Positions 8,614 to 17,967 of a stretch of 64,000 bases of DNA are shown piece by piece. Location of the stretch: contig NZ_BJHV01000001.1 of assembly GCF_005405925.1 (NCBI RefSeq), positions 3,844,001-3,908,000 of the forward strand, given 5' to 3'. Position 1 is the stretch's first letter, and each line of letters opens with the position of its first letter. Origin of the DNA: Streptomyces antimycoticus (GTDB lineage: Bacteria > Actinomycetota > Actinomycetes > Streptomycetales > Streptomycetaceae). The notes below the pieces were generated by a model that saw only the letters and a list, made by a program, of their open reading frames with translations, was not told where the DNA came from and did no database searches. A program made the translations under genes and the position numbers.

Positions 8614-10596
8614 TCAGCGGCGGTGGTGTCCACCGAACGAGCTGAGATAACCGGCCGCGGGGGTGCCCACGCCGGTCACATCGTCGTAGCCCACGACCGC
8701 GTGCAGCGAGCTGTCCCGGCCGAGGCTGCGCAGCGAGGTCACCAGCCCGTCGGAGTCGTCGTGGCTGTTGACGTAGTCGACCCGGACCACGCCCAGCGAG
8801 ACACCGGCGCCCAGCGGATGATCGGTCACATCGTGGTACGAGGCGGTGCCGTACCGGTCGTACAGCGACGGGTTGGCGAAGCCGATCGGCTGGCCGCCGC
8901 GCGCCTGCTGGGCGAGCGCCTGGACACCGGCGATCACGGGCGCGGCCAGCGAGGTGCCGCCGATGCGGTACTCGCCGTATTGGAGCGATCCGTCCGGGAA
9001 GGTCTGCGTCTGGCCCACCAGGAAGCCGGTGTTGGGGTCGGCCACGGCCGCGACGTCCGGGGTCACCCGCTGCTTGGCCGTGCCGCCGCCTGCCAGGGCG
9101 AGCGAGTCCGGGACCACTCCGCGCTGGTAGAAGGGCTGCGCGACGGTCTTGCTGGTGCCGCCGCCGGCGCCGGAGGTGTACGCGCCGGGCAGCGCGTCCC
9201 AGTTGGTGCCGTCGGCCGAGAGCGTGGCCTTGGTGGTGCCCCAGCCGGTCTCCCACTGGTATGTGTCGCCCTTGCCGACGGCCAGGGAGGTACCGCCGAC
9301 CGCCGTCACCCACGCCGAGTTGGCCGGGGTGTCGACCTGCTTGGTGCCGGTGGACGCCACGTTGTCGCCGTTGTCACCGGAGGAGAAGTAGAAGCCGATG
9401 CCCTCGACCGCGCCCTGCTGGAAGATCTGGTCGTAGGCGGCGGCCACGTCCGGGGTCTCGTTGGCCTCCACATCGCCCCAGGAGTTGGAGACGATGTCGG
9501 CCAGCCGGTTGTCGACGACCTTGGCCAGCGAGTCGAGCAGATCGTCGTCGGTGCAGGAGGCTCCGCCGACGTAGACGATGTCGGCCGCGGGCGCCACCGC
9601 GTGCACCGCCTCGACGTCGAGGGTCTCCTCGCCGTACCAGCCGCCCGCGTCGCACTCCTCGGTGTACCGGTAGTCGGCCGGCAGCACCTGCGTCAGCTGG
9701 CCCTTGCGGTAGGCCGGGTCGCCGTTGCGCTGGGCGTACTTGGCGGCGTCCGCGGCGATGGTCGGCGAGGCGAAGGCGTCGGTGATGGCGACGGTGACGC
9801 CCTTACCGGTGTGACGGCTCTTGGCGCCGTAGGCGGCGCGCAGCTGCTTGCCGGTGTACCCCTTGATCGCGTACGGCTGCTTGGCGCCGTACGCCGACGG
9901 CAGACTCCGGTTGGTCCGGGAGCCGTAGAAGGTGGAGAACGGACCGGCGTTCTTGAAAACCGGCCCGGGGGGCGGGAGGGTCTCGTCGTGCTTGGCCCGC
10001 TTGGGCGCGTTGTCGAGGCCGACGACGGTCAGCACGGCGCCATGGAGCGAGGCTGGCACGGTGGCCGCGTTCGACGGCGCCCGGTAGACCTTGCCGCCCT
10101 TGGTGTAGTTGTGCAGCTGGGTGCCGAACGCCCGCTCGACGGCGGCGACTTCGCCGGTGACGGACAGATAGTGCTGGTTGGCGCCGGTGACGTCGAGCCC
10201 GGAGCCCTTCAACCAGGCGGTCACGGCGTCCTTCTGTTGCCGTGTCGCTCCGAAACGTGCCTGGGTCTGCCGGGCCGAGAGATACCTGCCGTAGTCCGGC
10301 GAGGCCGGGTCGGACACGGCCTTCGCGTAGTCGGCCAGCCCCTTGGCGTCCCGTCCGGCGAGGTAGACGCGGGCGGTGACCTCATTGCCGTCATCGGTGG
10401 CGCCGCGGTCCGAACGCACCGTCGCCCAGGTGGGCTTGGTGCCGCTCAGGGTGTCACGGCCTTGCGGTGTGGAGTCGGCCTGGGCCGTGGGTATGCCCAG
10501 TGCGAGCGCACCGGCCACCAACGGCAGCGCCGCCGCCAGCCCCAAGGCCGTGCGCTGTCTGGAACGGGCCGCGCGCTTCCGGGAAGAAGATCTCAC
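8614..10596 (-). CDS. secreted S53 family serine-carboxyl peptidase (sedolisin/kumamolisin type)
   Basis: 660 residues from GTG 10596, which has AGGGGG just upstream; a longer upstream extension lacks such a site. A Sec signal peptide (arginine-rich start, hydrophobic core ending AQA) is followed by a pro-kumamolisin activation domain (residues ~50-200). The catalytic domain carries the Glu/Asp pair in GEETLDVE, the conserved SNSWG segment and the nucleophile in GGTSLAAP. It ends with the calcium-site-like DVTGVGTP. The enzyme should be autoactivated outside the cell and work best at acidic pH, as in its family. The gene is divergent from the csn operon. Confidence 0.92.
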   Translation of the reverse strand: MRSSSRKRAARSRQRTALGLAAALPLVAGALALGIPTAQADSTPQGRDTLSGTKPTWATVRSDRGATDDGNEVTARVYLAGRDAKGLADYAKAVSDPASPDYGRYLSARQTQARFGATRQQKDAVTAWLKGSGLDVTGANQHYLSVTGEVAAVERAFGTQLHNYTKGGKVYRAPSNAATVPASLHGAVLTVVGLDNAPKRAKHDETLPPPGPVFKNAGPFSTFYGSRTNRSLPSAYGAKQPYAIKGYTGKQLRAAYGAKSRHTGKGVTVAITDAFASPTIAADAAKYAQRNGDPAYRKGQLTQVLPADYRYTEECDAGGWYGEETLDVEAVHAVAPAADIVYVGGASCTDDDLLDSLAKVVDNRLADIVSNSWGDVEANETPDVAAAYDQIFQQGAVEGIGFYFSSGDNGDNVASTGTKQVDTPANSAWVTAVGGTSLAVGKGDTYQWETGWGTTKATLSADGTNWDALPGAYTSGAGGGTSKTVAQPFYQRGVVPDSLALAGGGTAKQRVTPDVAAVADPNTGFLVGQTQTFPDGSLQYGEYRIGGTSLAAPVIAGVQALAQQARGGQPIGFANPSLYDRYGTASYHDVTDHPLGAGVSLGVVRVDYVNSHDDSDGLVTSLRSLGRDSSLHAVVGYDDVTGVGTPAAGYLSSFGGHHRR

Positions 10597-10795
10597 CAAA
10601 CCCCCTGCGATACGAGTAGTCGCATTCCGGTGGGGGTCGACGATCACAGCCACCCCACCGGAGGCCACTCTTACGGTGACTTGTCCATGCCAGGTACATG
10701 CGAGATCCATCTCTTCGCCAAGAACCCGCCAAGGAAAGCCCACCCATGACCCATTGACGCCACCCCGGTCCGCCCCCTAGCTTGCTGTTCATCAA

Positions 10796-10812
10796 TAGGA
10801 AACTTTCTTAAC
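10796..10812 (+). promoter_or_regulatory. CsnR-type ROK operator
   Basis: TAGGAAA-C-TTTCTTA is an imperfect inverted repeat (6 of 7 positions) 22 bases upstream of the csnR start. From memory, the CsnR operator of chitosanase and csn promoters is an AGGAAAC-TTTCCT palindrome, which this closely matches. It probably mediates autorepression relieved by glucosamine oligosaccharides. Confidence 0.7.
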
Positions 10813-10834
10813 AGAGTGAGGACGGGGGCAGCAC

Positions 10835-12070
10835 ATGGCCGCACCACCCGGCAGCAGCACGCAGGGCGGCACGCCCGGGACTCCCCGCGTCCTCCGCGCC
10901 ATGAACGACCGCGCCGCACTGGAGCTGCTGGCCGCGCACGGGCCGCTCACCCGGACCCGGCTCGGGGAGCTGACCGGGCTGTCCAAGCCCACCGCCTCCC
11001 AGCTGCTGACCCGCCTGGAGTCCGTCGGCCTGGTCCGCACCACCGGGAACGTCACCGGACGGCCGGGGCCCAACGCGCAGCTGTACGAGATCGATCCGGT
11101 CGCCGCGCATGTGGCCGCGCTCGCCGTCGACCAGGAGGGCATCACCGCCGCCGTCGCCGACATCACCGGCCAGGTGGCCGGCGAGCACCGGGTGACGGCC
11201 CCGGCGACCGACGAGAGCCTGACCAACCGGACCGGAGAGCTGGTCGCCGAGGCGGTGGACGGGGCGCTGGCCGCCGCCGGACTCGGCCGCGACGATCTGC
11301 ACTCCACCGTGATCGGTACCCCCGGCGCGCTCGACCCGCGCACCGGGAAGCTGCGCTACGCCCCGCATCTGCCCGGCTGGCAGTCCCGCACCCTGCGGGA
11401 CGAGCTGGCCGAGGTGCTGCACACCCCGATCGTCATCGAGAACGACGTCAACCTCGCCGCCATCGCCGAACAGCACCACGGCACCGCCCAGGACTTCGAC
11501 GACTTCGCGCTGGTCTGGGCCGATGAGGGGGTCGGCGCGGCCATCGTGCTCGGCGGCACCCTGCTGCGCGGCGCCACCGGCGGGGCCGGCGAGATCGGCT
11601 ATATGCCGCTGCCGGGCGCCCCGCTGGCCCGGGGCGGACCGGACGCCGCCGCCCGGCCGGACGGGGGCGGGGGGTTCCAGATGCTGGTCGGCTCGCCCGC
11701 CGTCGTGGAGCTGGCCCGCGACCACGGGATCGACGCGCCCACGGCCACCGAGGTGCTCGCCGCCGCGCTGCGCACCCCCGGCGCGGGCGACGAGGTGCTG
11801 ACCGAGCTGGCCCGCCGGCTGGCCACCGGGCTGGCCTCCGTCGTCGCCGTGGTCGACCCGGAGCTGGTCGTCCTTTCGGGTGAGGTCGCCCAGGCCGGCG
11901 GGGACCGCCTGCGTCAGCTGGTCGAGGCCGAGATGACCGGTCTCGCGCTGCCCCGCCCGCAGTTGCGGATCAGTGAGCTCGAGGGGGATCCGATTCTCAT
12001 CGGCGCGCTGCGGACGGCGGTCGCCGATGCCCGTCAGACCGTTTTCGACACCGCCCGATTCGACGCCTGA
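10835..12070 (+). CDS. csnR: ROK-family transcriptional repressor of the chitosan-oligosaccharide operon
   Basis: 411 residues. The N-terminal winged helix (residues ~20-75: ALELLAAHGPLTRTRLGELT, then SKPTASQLLTRLES) precedes a ROK sugar-binding fold with IENDVNLAAIAE and a glycine-rich GGAGEIGYMPL segment. The zinc-binding cysteine cluster of ROK kinases is absent, as expected for a regulator. It is the first gene of the csn cluster, preceded by its likely operator and followed by the transporter genes. The name rests on gene order, which is the csnR-E-F-G-H-K arrangement of S. coelicolor and S. lividans, and on the operator match. Confidence 0.82.
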   Translation: MAAPPGSSTQGGTPGTPRVLRAMNDRAALELLAAHGPLTRTRLGELTGLSKPTASQLLTRLESVGLVRTTGNVTGRPGPNAQLYEIDPVAAHVAALAVDQEGITAAVADITGQVAGEHRVTAPATDESLTNRTGELVAEAVDGALAAAGLGRDDLHSTVIGTPGALDPRTGKLRYAPHLPGWQSRTLRDELAEVLHTPIVIENDVNLAAIAEQHHGTAQDFDDFALVWADEGVGAAIVLGGTLLRGATGGAGEIGYMPLPGAPLARGGPDAAARPDGGGGFQMLVGSPAVVELARDHGIDAPTATEVLAAALRTPGAGDEVLTELARRLATGLASVVAVVDPELVVLSGEVAQAGGDRLRQLVEAEMTGLALPRPQLRISELEGDPILIGALRTAVADARQTVFDTARFDA

Positions 12071-12084
12071 TTCACCGGCCCACT

Positions 12085-12130
12085 CTCCCCGTACTTTCTC
12101 CTCCCCGTACTTTCCCCTCCCCGTACTTCC
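12085..12130. repeat. three tandem 16-base direct repeats in the csnR-csnE gap
   Basis: The core TCCCCGTACTT occurs at 12086, 12102 and 12118, with an exact 16-base period. The repeats lie between csnR and csnE, 70-120 bases before the csnE start. They may be a regulator site or a recent slippage product. Confidence 0.7.
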
Positions 12131-12203
12131 TGGTTCATCATCCGGCGCCCGCACCGCCGCTTCCCCCTGCCGTCCCCCCGTACCGCAGTAAAGGAAGTTC
12201 CCC

Positions 12204-13532
12204 ATGCCACGAAAAATGGCCGCTCTCGCGTCGGTGCTGAGCGCCGGCGCCCTCCTCCTGACGGGCTGCGCCAATCCCAGCACCGGCAGCGCCGAGGACG
12301 ATCCGACCAAACCCGTCACGCTGAAGTTCTGGCACGGCTGGTCGGAGAAGAGCGAGGTCAAGGCGATCGATGCCAGTATCGCCCGGTTCGAGAAGCTCCA
12401 CCCCAATATCAAGGTGAAGGCGACCGGGAACGTCACCGACGCCACCGTGAACCAGGCGCTGCGGGCAGGCGGAAGCGATGCCCCCGATGTGGTCTCCTCC
12501 TTCACCACCAACAATGTGGGGCAGTACTGCTCGTCCGGGATGTGGGTGGACCTCAATCCGTTCATGAAGAAGACCGGGCTGGACAAGACCAAGGTCTTCC
12601 CGAAAACGCTGCTGGACTACACGAGCTACGAGGGCGACCAATGCGCCCTCCCGCTGCTCGCCGACGCGTACGGCATGTACTACAACAAGGACGCCTTCGC
12701 GGAAGCGGGCATCAAGCGGTCGCCGCGCACCATGTCGGAGCTGCGGCGCGACGCCGTCAAGCTGACCAAGCGCACCGAGAGCGGCGGCTATCAGCGGGTC
12801 GGGTTCATGCCCAATTTCCGGCTCTACCAGAACAGCCCGGACCGGCTCTTCGCCCAGTGGGGCCCGTCCTACTTCGGCAAGGACGGCAAGGCGCGGTTGG
12901 CGAAGGAGAAGGCGGCCAAGGAGTTCTACGCCACCACCCGGGAACTGATCCGGAGCCAGGGCGGCTATGGCCCGCTGGAGACGTTCCGCACCTCCTTCGG
13001 CGATGAGATGTCGTCCCAGAACGCCTTTCTCACCGGAAAGCTCGCCATGCATATGGACGGTGAATGGCGCGGGCTCTTCATGAAGGGCGCGAAGTTCAAA
13101 TGGGACACCGCTCCGCTGCCCGTGCCCGACGACCGGCCCGAAACCTACGGCCGGGGCTATCTCACCGGCACCGTGGTCGGCATCGCGCACTCCAGCACCC
13201 ACCAGAACGCCGCCTGGGAGCTGGTGAAGTTCCTGACCGCCGACACCGATCAGGTGGTCGCCTTCGCCAACGCCATCCACAATGTGCCGTCCACCAAGGC
13301 GGCGCTCACCTCCCCGAAACTGGACTCGGATCCCACCTTCCGGGCCTTCCTCGATATCGCGCAGAACCGCTACAGCACCGCCCTGCCGCCCTCGATCAAC
13401 GGCGGTCAGTACGTCACCTCGCTGCAGGACTTCTCCTACGGCGTCGAGGCGGGCAAGGTGCACGATCTGGACGCGGGGCTACAGAAACTCGATGACGAGA
13501 TAGACGCCGACAATCTCCAGGCACAGAACTGA
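12204..13532 (+). CDS. csnE: extracellular sugar-binding lipoprotein of the chitosan-oligosaccharide ABC importer
   Basis: 442 residues. The signal peptide ends in a lipobox, LLLTGC, with the acylated cysteine at residue 23. The mature part is a family 1 solute-binding protein (FWHGWSEKSEV start, DVVSSFTTNNVGQY, and a C-terminal lobe with AWELVKFLTA). A strong AAGGAAG site precedes ATG 12204. It delivers oligosaccharide to the two permeases encoded next. No ATPase gene is present. Streptomycete importers of this type commonly share the multitask ATPase MsiK. Confidence 0.85.
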   Translation: MPRKMAALASVLSAGALLLTGCANPSTGSAEDDPTKPVTLKFWHGWSEKSEVKAIDASIARFEKLHPNIKVKATGNVTDATVNQALRAGGSDAPDVVSSFTTNNVGQYCSSGMWVDLNPFMKKTGLDKTKVFPKTLLDYTSYEGDQCALPLLADAYGMYYNKDAFAEAGIKRSPRTMSELRRDAVKLTKRTESGGYQRVGFMPNFRLYQNSPDRLFAQWGPSYFGKDGKARLAKEKAAKEFYATTRELIRSQGGYGPLETFRTSFGDEMSSQNAFLTGKLAMHMDGEWRGLFMKGAKFKWDTAPLPVPDDRPETYGRGYLTGTVVGIAHSSTHQNAAWELVKFLTADTDQVVAFANAIHNVPSTKAALTSPKLDSDPTFRAFLDIAQNRYSTALPPSINGGQYVTSLQDFSYGVEAGKVHDLDAGLQKLDDEIDADNLQAQN

Positions 13533-13543
13533 CGGAGTGCGAT

Positions 13544-14497
13544 ATGGCCACTTTGACGAACGCCCCCGCCCTGCGCCGCAAAGCACGGCGAGAGCGGCTG
13601 CGCACCCTCGGTTTTCTCTCCCCCTGGCTGGTCGGCTTCACCGTCTTCTTCGGCTATCCGCTGATCGCCACCGTCTACTTCTCCTTCATGCACTACAACC
13701 AGATCGAGGCCCCGACCTTCGTGGGGCTGCGCAACTGGCGTTATGTGCTGGAGCAGATGCCGCTGTTCGGACCGGCGCTGTGGAATACGCTCTGGCTGGT
13801 CGTGGTCATGGTGGCGCTGCGGGTCGTCTTCGGCCTGGGCATCGGACTGCTGGTCACCAGGATCAAGTCCGGGGCGGGATTCTTCCGCACCGCCTTCTAT
13901 CTGCCGTATCTCGCCCCTCCCGTGGCGGCCACCGTCGCCTTCGTCTTTCTACTCAATCCCGGGACCGGCCCGGTGAACGACATTCTCGGGAATATCGGGA
14001 TCCACGCGCCGAACTGGTTCAACGACCCGGCCTGGGCCAAGCCGTCCCTCGTGCTGCTCTCCCTGTGGGGCATCGGGGATCTCATGGTCATCTTCATGGC
14101 GGCCCTGCTGGACGTGCCCAAGGAGCAGTACGAGGCGGCCGAGCTCGACGGCGCCGGGGCGTTCCACAAGTTCCGCTATGTGACCTGGCCGTCGATCACC
14201 CCGATCGTGATGTTCGCGGTCGTGACGGGTGTCGTCCAGACCATGCAGTACTACACCCAGGCGCTGGTCGCCGGAAAGCTCGCCTCCGGGGTCAGCATCG
14301 GGCCCGGATCGGTTATCCAGCCCGGTTATCCCGACCACTCCACGCTCACCGTGCCGCAGCTCGTCTACTCGCTCGGCTTCCAGAACTTCAACACCGGAGC
14401 CGCCTGCGTGCTCTCGCTCGTACTGTTCGCGATCGCGATGGCCGTGACGACGCTGCTGATGCGCAAGCGTGCCGGACTGCTGTCGGCCGAGGACTGA
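13544..14497 (+). CDS. csnF: ABC sugar transporter permease 1
   Basis: 317 residues with six predicted membrane helices. The MalF-type coupling motif lies at EAAELDGAGAFHKFRYVTWPSITP (EAA loop with the D-G-A...P signature). It starts 11 bases after the csnE stop with a GGAG-type site, so it belongs to the same operon. It forms the channel with the next gene product. Confidence 0.88.
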   Translation: MATLTNAPALRRKARRERLRTLGFLSPWLVGFTVFFGYPLIATVYFSFMHYNQIEAPTFVGLRNWRYVLEQMPLFGPALWNTLWLVVVMVALRVVFGLGIGLLVTRIKSGAGFFRTAFYLPYLAPPVAATVAFVFLLNPGTGPVNDILGNIGIHAPNWFNDPAWAKPSLVLLSLWGIGDLMVIFMAALLDVPKEQYEAAELDGAGAFHKFRYVTWPSITPIVMFAVVTGVVQTMQYYTQALVAGKLASGVSIGPGSVIQPGYPDHSTLTVPQLVYSLGFQNFNTGAACVLSLVLFAIAMAVTTLLMRKRAGLLSAED

Positions 14498-14512
14498 GAG
14501 GACCGATCCGCC

Positions 14513-15418
14513 ATGACCGCCACCACCGCCCTCTCGGCGCCATCCGCGCCCACGCACCCCGCCGCCGGCCGCTCCCCCGCCCCCGCCGCCCGCCGCCGCG
14601 CCGCGCTGCACTGGATCGCCGTGCACACGGTCGCCATCGCCGCCGCGCTCTTCTTCATCCTGCCCTTCGTCTTTGTCTTCCTGACCTCGGTGATGAGCGA
14701 TGACCAGGCGCTGAGCGGCGATCTGTGGCCCACCGAATGGAACTGGTCGAATTACGCCGATGTCTTCAACACTCCGGGCTTTCTGGACTGGTGGCGCAAT
14801 TCGCTGATGTACGCCGGGCTCGGCACCCTGTTCACGGTCTGTTCCTCCATTCCGGTGGCCTACGCCCTCGCCAAATTCCGCTTCCGCGGCCGCCGCACCG
14901 CCATGATCATGGTCATCTCCACGATGATGCTGCCGCCGCAGGTGATCGTGATCCCGATGTATCTGGTCTGGGCCCAGCAGCTTCATCTGTCGGGTTCGCT
15001 GTGGCCACTGATCATTCCGATGGCGTTCGGTGACGCGTACTCCATCTTTCTGCTGCGCCAGTTCCTGCTGACGATTCCCCGGGAGTACCTGGAATCGGCG
15101 AAGGTCGACGGCAGCGGTGAACTCGGCACGCTGCTGCGCATCGTGGTCCCGATGGCCAAGCCGGGGATCGCGGCCGTCGCGCTCTTCCAGTTCTTCTACT
15201 GCTGGAACGACTACTTCGGCCCGCAGATCTACGCCGCGCAGAATCCGGGCGCCTGGACGCTCAGTTACGGCCTGGAGAGCTTCAAGAGCGCGCACAGCGT
15301 CAACTGGAATCTGACGATGGCCGCGACCCTGCTCGTCATGGCCCCCGTCATCATCATCTTCTTCTTCGCTCAGAAAGCCTTCGTCGAAGGCGTCACACTG
15401 ACAGGAGTCAAGGGTTGA
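14513..15418 (+). CDS. csnG: ABC sugar transporter permease 2
   Basis: 301 residues with six predicted membrane helices. The MalG-type EAA loop is present (ESAKVDGSGELGTLLRIVVPMAKPG). The alanine/proline-rich first 35 residues are likely cytoplasmic. It starts 15 bases after csnF, and its stop overlaps the TTG start of csnH, so translation is probably coupled. It partners CsnF. Confidence 0.88.
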   Translation: MTATTALSAPSAPTHPAAGRSPAPAARRRAALHWIAVHTVAIAAALFFILPFVFVFLTSVMSDDQALSGDLWPTEWNWSNYADVFNTPGFLDWWRNSLMYAGLGTLFTVCSSIPVAYALAKFRFRGRRTAMIMVISTMMLPPQVIVIPMYLVWAQQLHLSGSLWPLIIPMAFGDAYSIFLLRQFLLTIPREYLESAKVDGSGELGTLLRIVVPMAKPGIAAVALFQFFYCWNDYFGPQIYAAQNPGAWTLSYGLESFKSAHSVNWNLTMAATLLVMAPVIIIFFFAQKAFVEGVTLTGVKG

Positions 15419-16676
15419 AGCTCGCAGTCGTGGGGGCGGATCCACCTACACCCCCGAACTCATCGACGGATTCGCCCGGTTGCGGGACGCGCTCCCGCTG
15501 GAGGAGCTCGTCCTGGTCGACCCGGCCGCCGACCGGCTGGAGCTGGTCGGCGGGCTGGCGCGCAGGATCTTCGCCAAGCAGGGCCACCCGGGCACCATCT
15601 CGTGGACCGACGACCTGGACGCGGGCGTGGACGGCGCGGACGCGGTCCTGCTGCAGCTGCGGGTCGGCGGCCAGGCCGCGCGGAATCAGGACGAGACCTG
15701 GCCGCTGGAGTGCGGCTGCGTCGGACAGGAGACCACCGGCGCGGGCGGGCTGGCCAAGGCGCTGCGCACGGTCCCGGTGGTGCTGGACATCGCCGAGCGG
15801 GTGCGCCGCCGCAACCCCGACGCCTGGATCGTGGACTTCACCAACCCGGTCGGAATCGTGACCCGGGCGCTGCTCACCTCCGGGCACCGGGCGGTCGGCC
15901 TGTGCAATGTCGCCATCGGCTTCCAGCGGAAGTTCGCGAAGCTGCTGGGTGTCACCCCCGGCGAGGTGACGCTGGAGCACGTGGGCCTGAACCACCTCAC
16001 CTGGGAGCGTGCGGTGCGCATCGGCGGCACCGACGGCGAGGATGTGCTGCCCAAGCTGCTCGCGGAGCACGGCGAGGCGATCGCCGAGGACCTGCGGATG
16101 CCGCGCACGCTGGTGGACCGGCTCGGCGTCGTCCCCTCGTACTATCTGCGCTACTTCTACCAGCACGACGCGGTGGTGAGGGAGCTGCGCAGCAAGCCGT
16201 CCCGGGCGGCGGAGGTCGCGGCGATCGAGCGGGAGCTGCTGGAGATGTACGGCGATCCGACCCTGGACGAGAAGCCCGAGCTGCTCGGCAAGCGCGGCGG
16301 GGCGTTCTACTCGGAGGCGGCGGTCGATCTCACCTCGTCCCTGCTGGGCGACACCGGTGAGGTGCGGATCGTCAACACGCTCAACAACGGCACCCTGCCC
16401 TTCCTGCCCGACGACGCGGTGATCGAGGTCCCGGCGGCCGTCAACGCACAGGGCGCGAAGCCACTGTCCGTGCGCCCCCTTGAGCCCCTGTTCGCCGGCC
16501 TGGTCGCCAATGTCACGGCGTACGAACACCTGGCGCTGGAGGCGGCGTTGAAGGGCGGCCGGGAGCGGGTCTTCCAGGCACTGCTGTCCCACCCCCTCAT
16601 CGGCCAGATCGAATACGCCGAGAAGCTGACCGACGACCTCATCGCGCACAACCGGGAGCATCTGGCGTGGGCCTGA
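15415..16676 (+). CDS. csnH: GH4 family glycosidase of the csn operon, one apparent frameshift
   Basis: Repaired length is about 420 residues. The start is TTG 15415, overlapping the csnG stop. The NAD-binding N-terminus reads MKLAVVGGGSTYTPEL once one G is added in the G run near 15436; without it the frame is lost after seven residues. Further landmarks are DFTNPVGIVT, the metal-binding cysteine in GLCNVAIGFQ and the histidine in LNHLTW. GH4 enzymes use NAD+ and a divalent metal to cleave alpha- or beta-glycosides by an oxidative route. Here the substrate is probably an imported chitosan oligosaccharide or its phosphate. This is inferred from context. Confidence 0.82.
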
Positions 16677-17833
16677 CCCAGTCCGTATCGACCCCCTCTC
16701 CTTCCCCTTCGTCTTCTTCCTCCGCTTCCTCCACTTCCTCCGCTTCCTCCACTTCCTCCGCTTCCTCCGCTTCCTCCGCTTCCTCCGCCGCTGCGCCGGA
16801 GCGGTCGGTCCTGGCGATCGACGCGGGCAACAGCAAGACCGATGTCGCGCTCGTCGGCCCGGACGGCTCCGTCCTCGGCGCGGCCCGCGGCGGCGGCTTC
16901 CGGCCGCCCGTCGTGGGCGCCGAGGCCGCGGTCGGCTCGCTCGCACCCCTGGTGGAGGACGCGGCGCGGCAGGCTGGCGGGTCCGGTCCACCGCGCGTGG
17001 GGCATATCGCGGGGCATATCTCGGCGTGTCTGGCCAACGCCGATCTGCCCAGCGAGGAGGAGGAGCTGACGGGCGTACTGGCCGATCGCGGCTGGGGCGC
17101 CACCGTCACGGTCGCCAACGACACCTTCGCGCTGCTGCGGGCCGGGGTCGCCGACGACGGCGAGCCGACCGGCGTCTCCGTGGTCTGCGGCGCGGGCATC
17201 AACTGCGCCGGGATCGGTCACGGCGGCCGGGTGGCCCGCTTCCCCGCCATTGGCCGGATCTCCGGCGACTGGGGCGGCGGGGGCTATCTGTCGGAGGAGG
17301 CGCTGTGGTGGGCGGCACGCGCGGAGGACGGCCGCGGCGAACCGACCGAGCTGGCCCGCGCCCTGCCCGCGCAGTTCGGCCTGACCACCATGTACGAGCT
17401 GATCGAGGCGCTGCATCTGGGCCGGCTGGACGCGGCCCGGCGGCATGAGCTGACGCCGGTGCTCTTCGCGGTGGCCGACGCCGGCGACGAGATCGCCCGG
17501 GCGATCGTCGACCGCCAGGCGGAGGAGGTGGTGACCATGGCCACGGTCGCCCTCGGCCGCCTCGATCTGCTGGGCGAGGAGACGCCCGTCGTGCTGGGCG
17601 GCGGGGTGCTCGCGGCCCGCCATCCGCTGCTGGACGACCGGATCCGCGAACTGCTGGCGGAGCGCGCCCCGAAGGCCGAGCCGCGGGTGGTCACCGCACC
17701 GCCGGTGCTGGGCGCCGCGCTGCTGGGCCTGGACCGCACCGGCGCGCCCGAGGCGGCGTACGCCCGGCTGCGCGCGCACTACGCCCCAGCTGATGACGCG
17801 GAAAGTGGAACCGAAAGTCCGTCCGAAGCGTAA
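16667..17833 (+). CDS. csnK: BadF/BadG-type amino-sugar kinase (probable glucosamine kinase)
   Basis: 388 residues from GTG 16667, overlapping the csnH stop by 10 bases. Residues ~42-50 form the ATPase-fold start AIDAGNSKTD. The second phosphate motif (VVCGAGINCAG), the SGDWGGG loop and the C-terminal LGGGVL motif follow. Members of this group from csn operons phosphorylate glucosamine, which would end the pathway at GlcN-6-phosphate. The first ~40 residues are an unusual serine-rich tail encoded by a 9-base tandem repeat, absent from typical relatives. Confidence 0.85.
   Translation: MGLTQSVSTPSPSPSSSSSASSTSSASSTSSASSASSASSAAAPERSVLAIDAGNSKTDVALVGPDGSVLGAARGGGFRPPVVGAEAAVGSLAPLVEDAARQAGGSGPPRVGHIAGHISACLANADLPSEEEELTGVLADRGWGATVTVANDTFALLRAGVADDGEPTGVSVVCGAGINCAGIGHGGRVARFPAIGRISGDWGGGGYLSEEALWWAARAEDGRGEPTELARALPAQFGLTTMYELIEALHLGRLDAARRHELTPVLFAVADAGDEIARAIVDRQAEEVVTMATVALGRLDLLGEETPVVLGGGVLAARHPLLDDRIRELLAERAPKAEPRVVTAPPVLGAALLGLDRTGAPEAAYARLRAHYAPADDAESGTESPSEA
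16717..16788. repeat. eight tandem 9-base repeats inside csnK
   Basis: The unit TTCCTCCGC, or its variant TTCCTCCAC, occurs eight times head to tail. It is in frame and encodes Ser-Ala-Ser or Ser-Thr-Ser blocks. The length is a multiple of three, so expansion or loss would leave the kinase in frame. Confidence 0.9.
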
Positions 17834-17967
17834 TGAAAAGGGGAGGGAAGATCGCGATCCGAACAAGATCCAGGCTCGACCGGTGACCTCTCCTGGCGCC
17901 GCGGTCCATACTGCTGCGACACCGACCGCGACACCAACTACGGAATCCGGGCCAAGGGGGAGGTCTT

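Noticed and set aside
8623..10749. A 708-codon open frame opposite the S53 peptidase
   Set aside because: No recognisable domain; the antisense strand encodes a complete peptidase with signal peptide and catalytic motifs.
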